From the NCBI GenBank assembly GCA_903840235.1, contig CAIMFE010000082.1, positions 1 through 7,755 of the forward strand: a stretch of 7,755 nucleotides of DNA. The letters are read 5' to 3'. The notes beneath the pieces were generated by a model. That model was not told the origin of the DNA, did not search any database, and saw only the letters and a program-made list of their open reading frames with translations. The translations under genes were made by a program, and so were the position numbers. Below, in pieces: positions 5,814 to 7,755 of the stretch; position 1 is the stretch's first letter, and each line of letters starts with the position of its first letter. The DNA comes from an uncultured Opitutia bacterium (lineage in GTDB: Bacteria > Verrucomicrobiota > Verrucomicrobiia > Opitutales > UBA953).

Positions 5814-6509
5814 ATGTCTAAGCACATTGCAATTATCGGCGGAACGTCGGGTATCGGTCGTGCCACCATCGAACGACTTAAATCTCAAGGATACACTTTG
5901 CATGTCGCGTGTCGTTCGCCGGAGAAGTTGGCCGATCTGGGTATTTCGTCGCAGGCCTTCGACGCTGCTTCGCCTGGTTCGTTAGTATGGCCTGAAAAAC
6001 TCGATGGCTTAGTTTATTTTCCAGGTACCATTCAGTTAAAACCTTTTCACCGTTTAACCGCGGAAGATTTTCAAAAAGATTTCCAAGTAAATTTATTAGG
6101 AGCTGTTGCTGCTTTGCAGTCAGCACTCCCCGCGCTTAAGGCCTCTGGCAATGCCTCGGTTGTTTTATTTTCAACGGTGGCTGTCGCTCAAGGTATGCCG
6201 ATGCATGCGAGCATTGCTTCCGCTAAAGGTGCGGTAGAAGGATTGACCCGAAGTTTAGCTGCGGAATGGGCGCCGGTGATTAGAGTGAATGCGATTGCTC
6301 CATCGCTTACCGATACCCCCTTAGCCTCTGCATTACTTAATTCGGATTTAAAGAAAGAAGCTTCGGCGAAACGTCACCCCTTACAACGCATTGGTTCATC
6401 GAATGAGTTCTCAGAAATTGTAGAATTTTTACTTTCGGATGCCGCGCGTTTTATGAGTGGGCAAATTATCCACGTCGACGGCGGTTTATCGTCCGTAAAA
6501 CTTTTCTAA
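5814..6509 (+). CDS. SDR-fold oxidoreductase-like protein lacking the catalytic tyrosine
   Basis: A 231-aa short-chain dehydrogenase/reductase-fold protein. The cofactor-binding motif is intact: IAIIGGTSGIGRA (5-17), followed by the basic ACRS (32-35), which suggests NADP. Asn93 in QVNLLGA, Ser120 in VVLFSTVA and Lys138 match the usual Asn-Ser-Lys positions. The position of the catalytic Tyr in YxxxK is isoleucine (I134-A-S-A-K138), and the usual NNAG stretch after strand 4 reads FPGT (69-72). The C-terminal part is normal: VIRVNAIAPSLTDTPL and GQIIHVDGGLS. The reading frame is clean, so this looks like a maintained variant and not a decayed gene. It may bind NAD(P)(H) without classical SDR catalysis, or use another residue. 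The start could be 5814, 5808 or 5787; 5814 puts the first strand nearest the N-terminus (MSKHIAIIGG). It lies 60 nt after the thuA-like gene on the same strand and may share its transcript. Confidence 0.82.
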   Translation: MSKHIAIIGGTSGIGRATIERLKSQGYTLHVACRSPEKLADLGISSQAFDAASPGSLVWPEKLDGLVYFPGTIQLKPFHRLTAEDFQKDFQVNLLGAVAALQSALPALKASGNASVVLFSTVAVAQGMPMHASIASAKGAVEGLTRSLAAEWAPVIRVNAIAPSLTDTPLASALLNSDLKKEASAKRHPLQRIGSSNEFSEIVEFLLSDAARFMSGQIIHVDGGLSSVKLF

Positions 6510-6545
6510 AAAATAAGCCCAGAATGCTGGAGCACTCTGGGCTTA
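6508..6545 (-). terminator. Intrinsic terminator of the pdhC-like gene, between convergent genes
   Basis: A perfect 10-bp inverted repeat, TAAGCCCAGA (6514-6523) and TCTGGGCTTA (6536-6545), encloses a 12-nt loop in which a second short TGCT/AGCA pairing is possible. Read on the minus strand, the stem is followed by six T residues (complement of 6513-6508), the classical rho-independent layout for the E2 gene, whose stop is 18 bp before the stem. On the plus strand the stem is not followed by a T run, so it would stop the SDR transcript less well. The T run overlaps the SDR stop codon TAA (6507-6509). Confidence 0.85.
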
Positions 6546-6563
6546 AGTGAAGTTAAACTAAAA

Positions 6564-7755
6564 CTAGATTAAAATCGAAGTGGGTGCTTCGAGGATTTGT
6601 TTTAGGGCTTGGAGGAATTGTGCGCCATTGGCGCCGTCGACCACGCGGTGATCTCCGGATAGACCAATAATCATGCGCTGACCCATGACGATGCGATCGG
6701 AAGCATCCACGACGGGTTTCTTGATAGTAGCGCCGACCGATAAAATGGCGGCGTTCGGCGTATTGATGATACCAAAGAATCCGGTTACTCCGTACATCCC
6801 GAGATTAGTTACGGTGAAGGTGGAGCCAGACATTTCAGCAGGCGAAAGTTTCTTCGAACGCGCTTTGCTGATGAGTGCTTTCGCGTCGAGCGCGATTTCC
6901 TTAAGTGACTTCGAGTGAGCATCGCGAATGACAGGAGTCACTAAGCCGTCTTCGAGAGCGACACCAAAAGCTAAGTGAACTGCAGAGTGTTGACGAATGC
7001 TGGTGCCAGCCCAGGAGGCGTTGACCGCAGGAATTTTACGTAATGATTCGGCTGATGCCTTTAAGATGAAATCATTCACTGAAAGTTTCAGGGCGGATTC
7101 TCCACCGGCTTCGGCGAGACGTTTATTTAAAGTTTCGCGCATCGCTAAGAGCGGAGCGGCGTCCACTTCAACTTCGAGGTAGAAGTGAGGAACGGTATTT
7201 TTAGATTCTACTAAGCGACGAGCAATCGTCGCGCGCATTCCGCTGACAGGTTGATCAGTATCGGCTTGAATTCCTTTACCATCGGCAGGAGGAGTTACGG
7301 CAACATTAACTGGGCCGGCGGGTGCTGCGGGAGCAGCGGGTGCCGAGCCTGCGGCGACCACATCACGAGCGACGATGCGACCTCCTGGACCAGTTCCAGA
7401 AAGTGAAGCTGCATTAATCGCTGCTTTTTCTGCCATACGTTTGGCGTACGGAGAGATTTTGGTGCGACTGCCATCGGTTTGAGCGGGGGCAGGAGAGTTA
7501 GAAGATTTTGGCGCTTCAGGAATGCAAGGAATGCCAGTGGACTCAGGGATTGCCGGAGCTGATTTTGCAGGCGCAGCTTTTGCTTTTGGATCGGGTGCCT
7601 TTTCATCTTTTTTACCAATCGCACAAATAGGATCGCCGACCGGAAGTTGAGCTCCGGCGGATGCATAAATTTTTAAGATGGTTCCGGGAACGGTGCAGGA
7701 AAGTTCCATGGTGGCTTTATCGGTTTCGATTTCCGCGAGGATATCTCCGAAGGCG
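6564..7755 (-). CDS. pdhC: Pyruvate dehydrogenase E2, dihydrolipoamide acetyltransferase (5' end beyond the right edge)
   Basis: E2 is the core of the pyruvate dehydrogenase complex and moves the acetyl group from E1 to coenzyme A by a swinging lipoyl arm. The reading frame is open to the right edge, so the true start is outside; the Met at 7709 lies inside the lipoyl domain and is not the start. Visible from the edge: the end of a lipoyl domain with the lipoylated lysine in IETDKATMEL (Lys codon at 7718-7716); an Ala/Pro/Lys-rich linker; a peripheral-subunit-binding domain (SPYAKRMAEK to GPGGRIVARDV); a second Ala/Pro linker; and the catalytic domain from SGMRATIARRL to the C-terminus. The catalytic domain has the active-site motif GDHRVVDGA and the TNLGMYGV stretch. 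The catalytic domain looks like the PDH E2 type more than 2-oxoglutarate or branched-chain E2, but this is by eye. The gene ends at a strong terminator. Confidence 0.93.
   Translation of the reverse strand, partial: AFGDILAEIETDKATMELSCTVPGTILKIYASAGAQLPVGDPICAIGKKDEKAPDPKAKAAPAKSAPAIPESTGIPCIPEAPKSSNSPAPAQTDGSRTKISPYAKRMAEKAAINAASLSGTGPGGRIVARDVVAAGSAPAAPAAPAGPVNVAVTPPADGKGIQADTDQPVSGMRATIARRLVESKNTVPHFYLEVEVDAAPLLAMRETLNKRLAEAGGESALKLSVNDFILKASAESLRKIPAVNASWAGTSIRQHSAVHLAFGVALEDGLVTPVIRDAHSKSLKEIALDAKALISKARSKKLSPAEMSGSTFTVTNLGMYGVTGFFGIINTPNAAILSVGATIKKPVVDASDRIVMGQRMIIGLSGDHRVVDGANGAQFLQALKQILEAPTSILI

Noticed and set aside
7295..7666. A 123-codon frame antiparallel-shifted within the E2 linker region
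   Set aside because: It is out of frame on the same strand across the Ala/Pro-rich linker, where low-complexity codons leave other frames open; no independent evidence of coding.
7707..7709. ATG at 7709 as the start of the E2 gene
   Set aside because: The frame continues to the window edge with lipoyl-domain residues (GDILAEIETDKA), so this Met is internal and the gene is simply cut.

Overview
The window is ordinary bacterial chromosome and densely coding. It holds nine protein genes, two of them cut by the window edges. I see no rRNA, tRNA, CRISPR array, insertion sequence or phage gene. The gene content best fits a Verrucomicrobiota or related PVC-group bacterium. The evidence is a secreted ThuA-like protein with the PSHGPGEHE signature common in Verrucomicrobia and Planctomycetes, a tagatose/psicose-3-epimerase-like TIM barrel beside it, a small stand-alone TonB-type protein, and no Shine-Dalgarno sequence at any visible start. 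This assignment is inference; no marker RNA is present.

Left part (1-1635, minus strand): the N-terminal half of recA, preceded by a perfect 14-bp palindrome (TGAAC-N4-GTTCA) that looks like a LexA operator. Upstream on the same strand is a secreted S11-family D-Ala-D-Ala carboxypeptidase without the usual C-terminal beta domain.

Middle part (1694-3837): read divergently from the carboxypeptidase are a SixA-like phosphohistidine phosphatase and a single-TM TonB-type protein. The TonB-type gene meets, tail to tail and with overlapping stop codons, a minus-strand multi-TM YdjM-family putative metal-dependent hydrolase.

Right part (3944-6509, plus strand): a probable transcription unit of a TIM-barrel sugar 3-epimerase, a secreted ThuA-domain protein starting 4 nt after the epimerase stop, and an SDR-fold protein about 60 nt later. 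The SDR keeps the nucleotide-binding glycine motif but has Ile where the catalytic Tyr should be. The first two genes suggest handling of a (keto)sugar; whether the SDR belongs to the same pathway is open.

Right edge (6564-7755, minus strand): most of a pyruvate dehydrogenase E2 subunit (end of a lipoyl domain, E3/E1-binding domain, catalytic domain), ending at a strong intrinsic terminator whose U-tract overlaps the SDR stop codon.

I did not find a clearly new multi-gene system. The observations most worth a second look are the orientation of the recA operator half-sites, the Tyr-less SDR, the extra segment in the ThuA protein, and the lack of Shine-Dalgarno sequences throughout.
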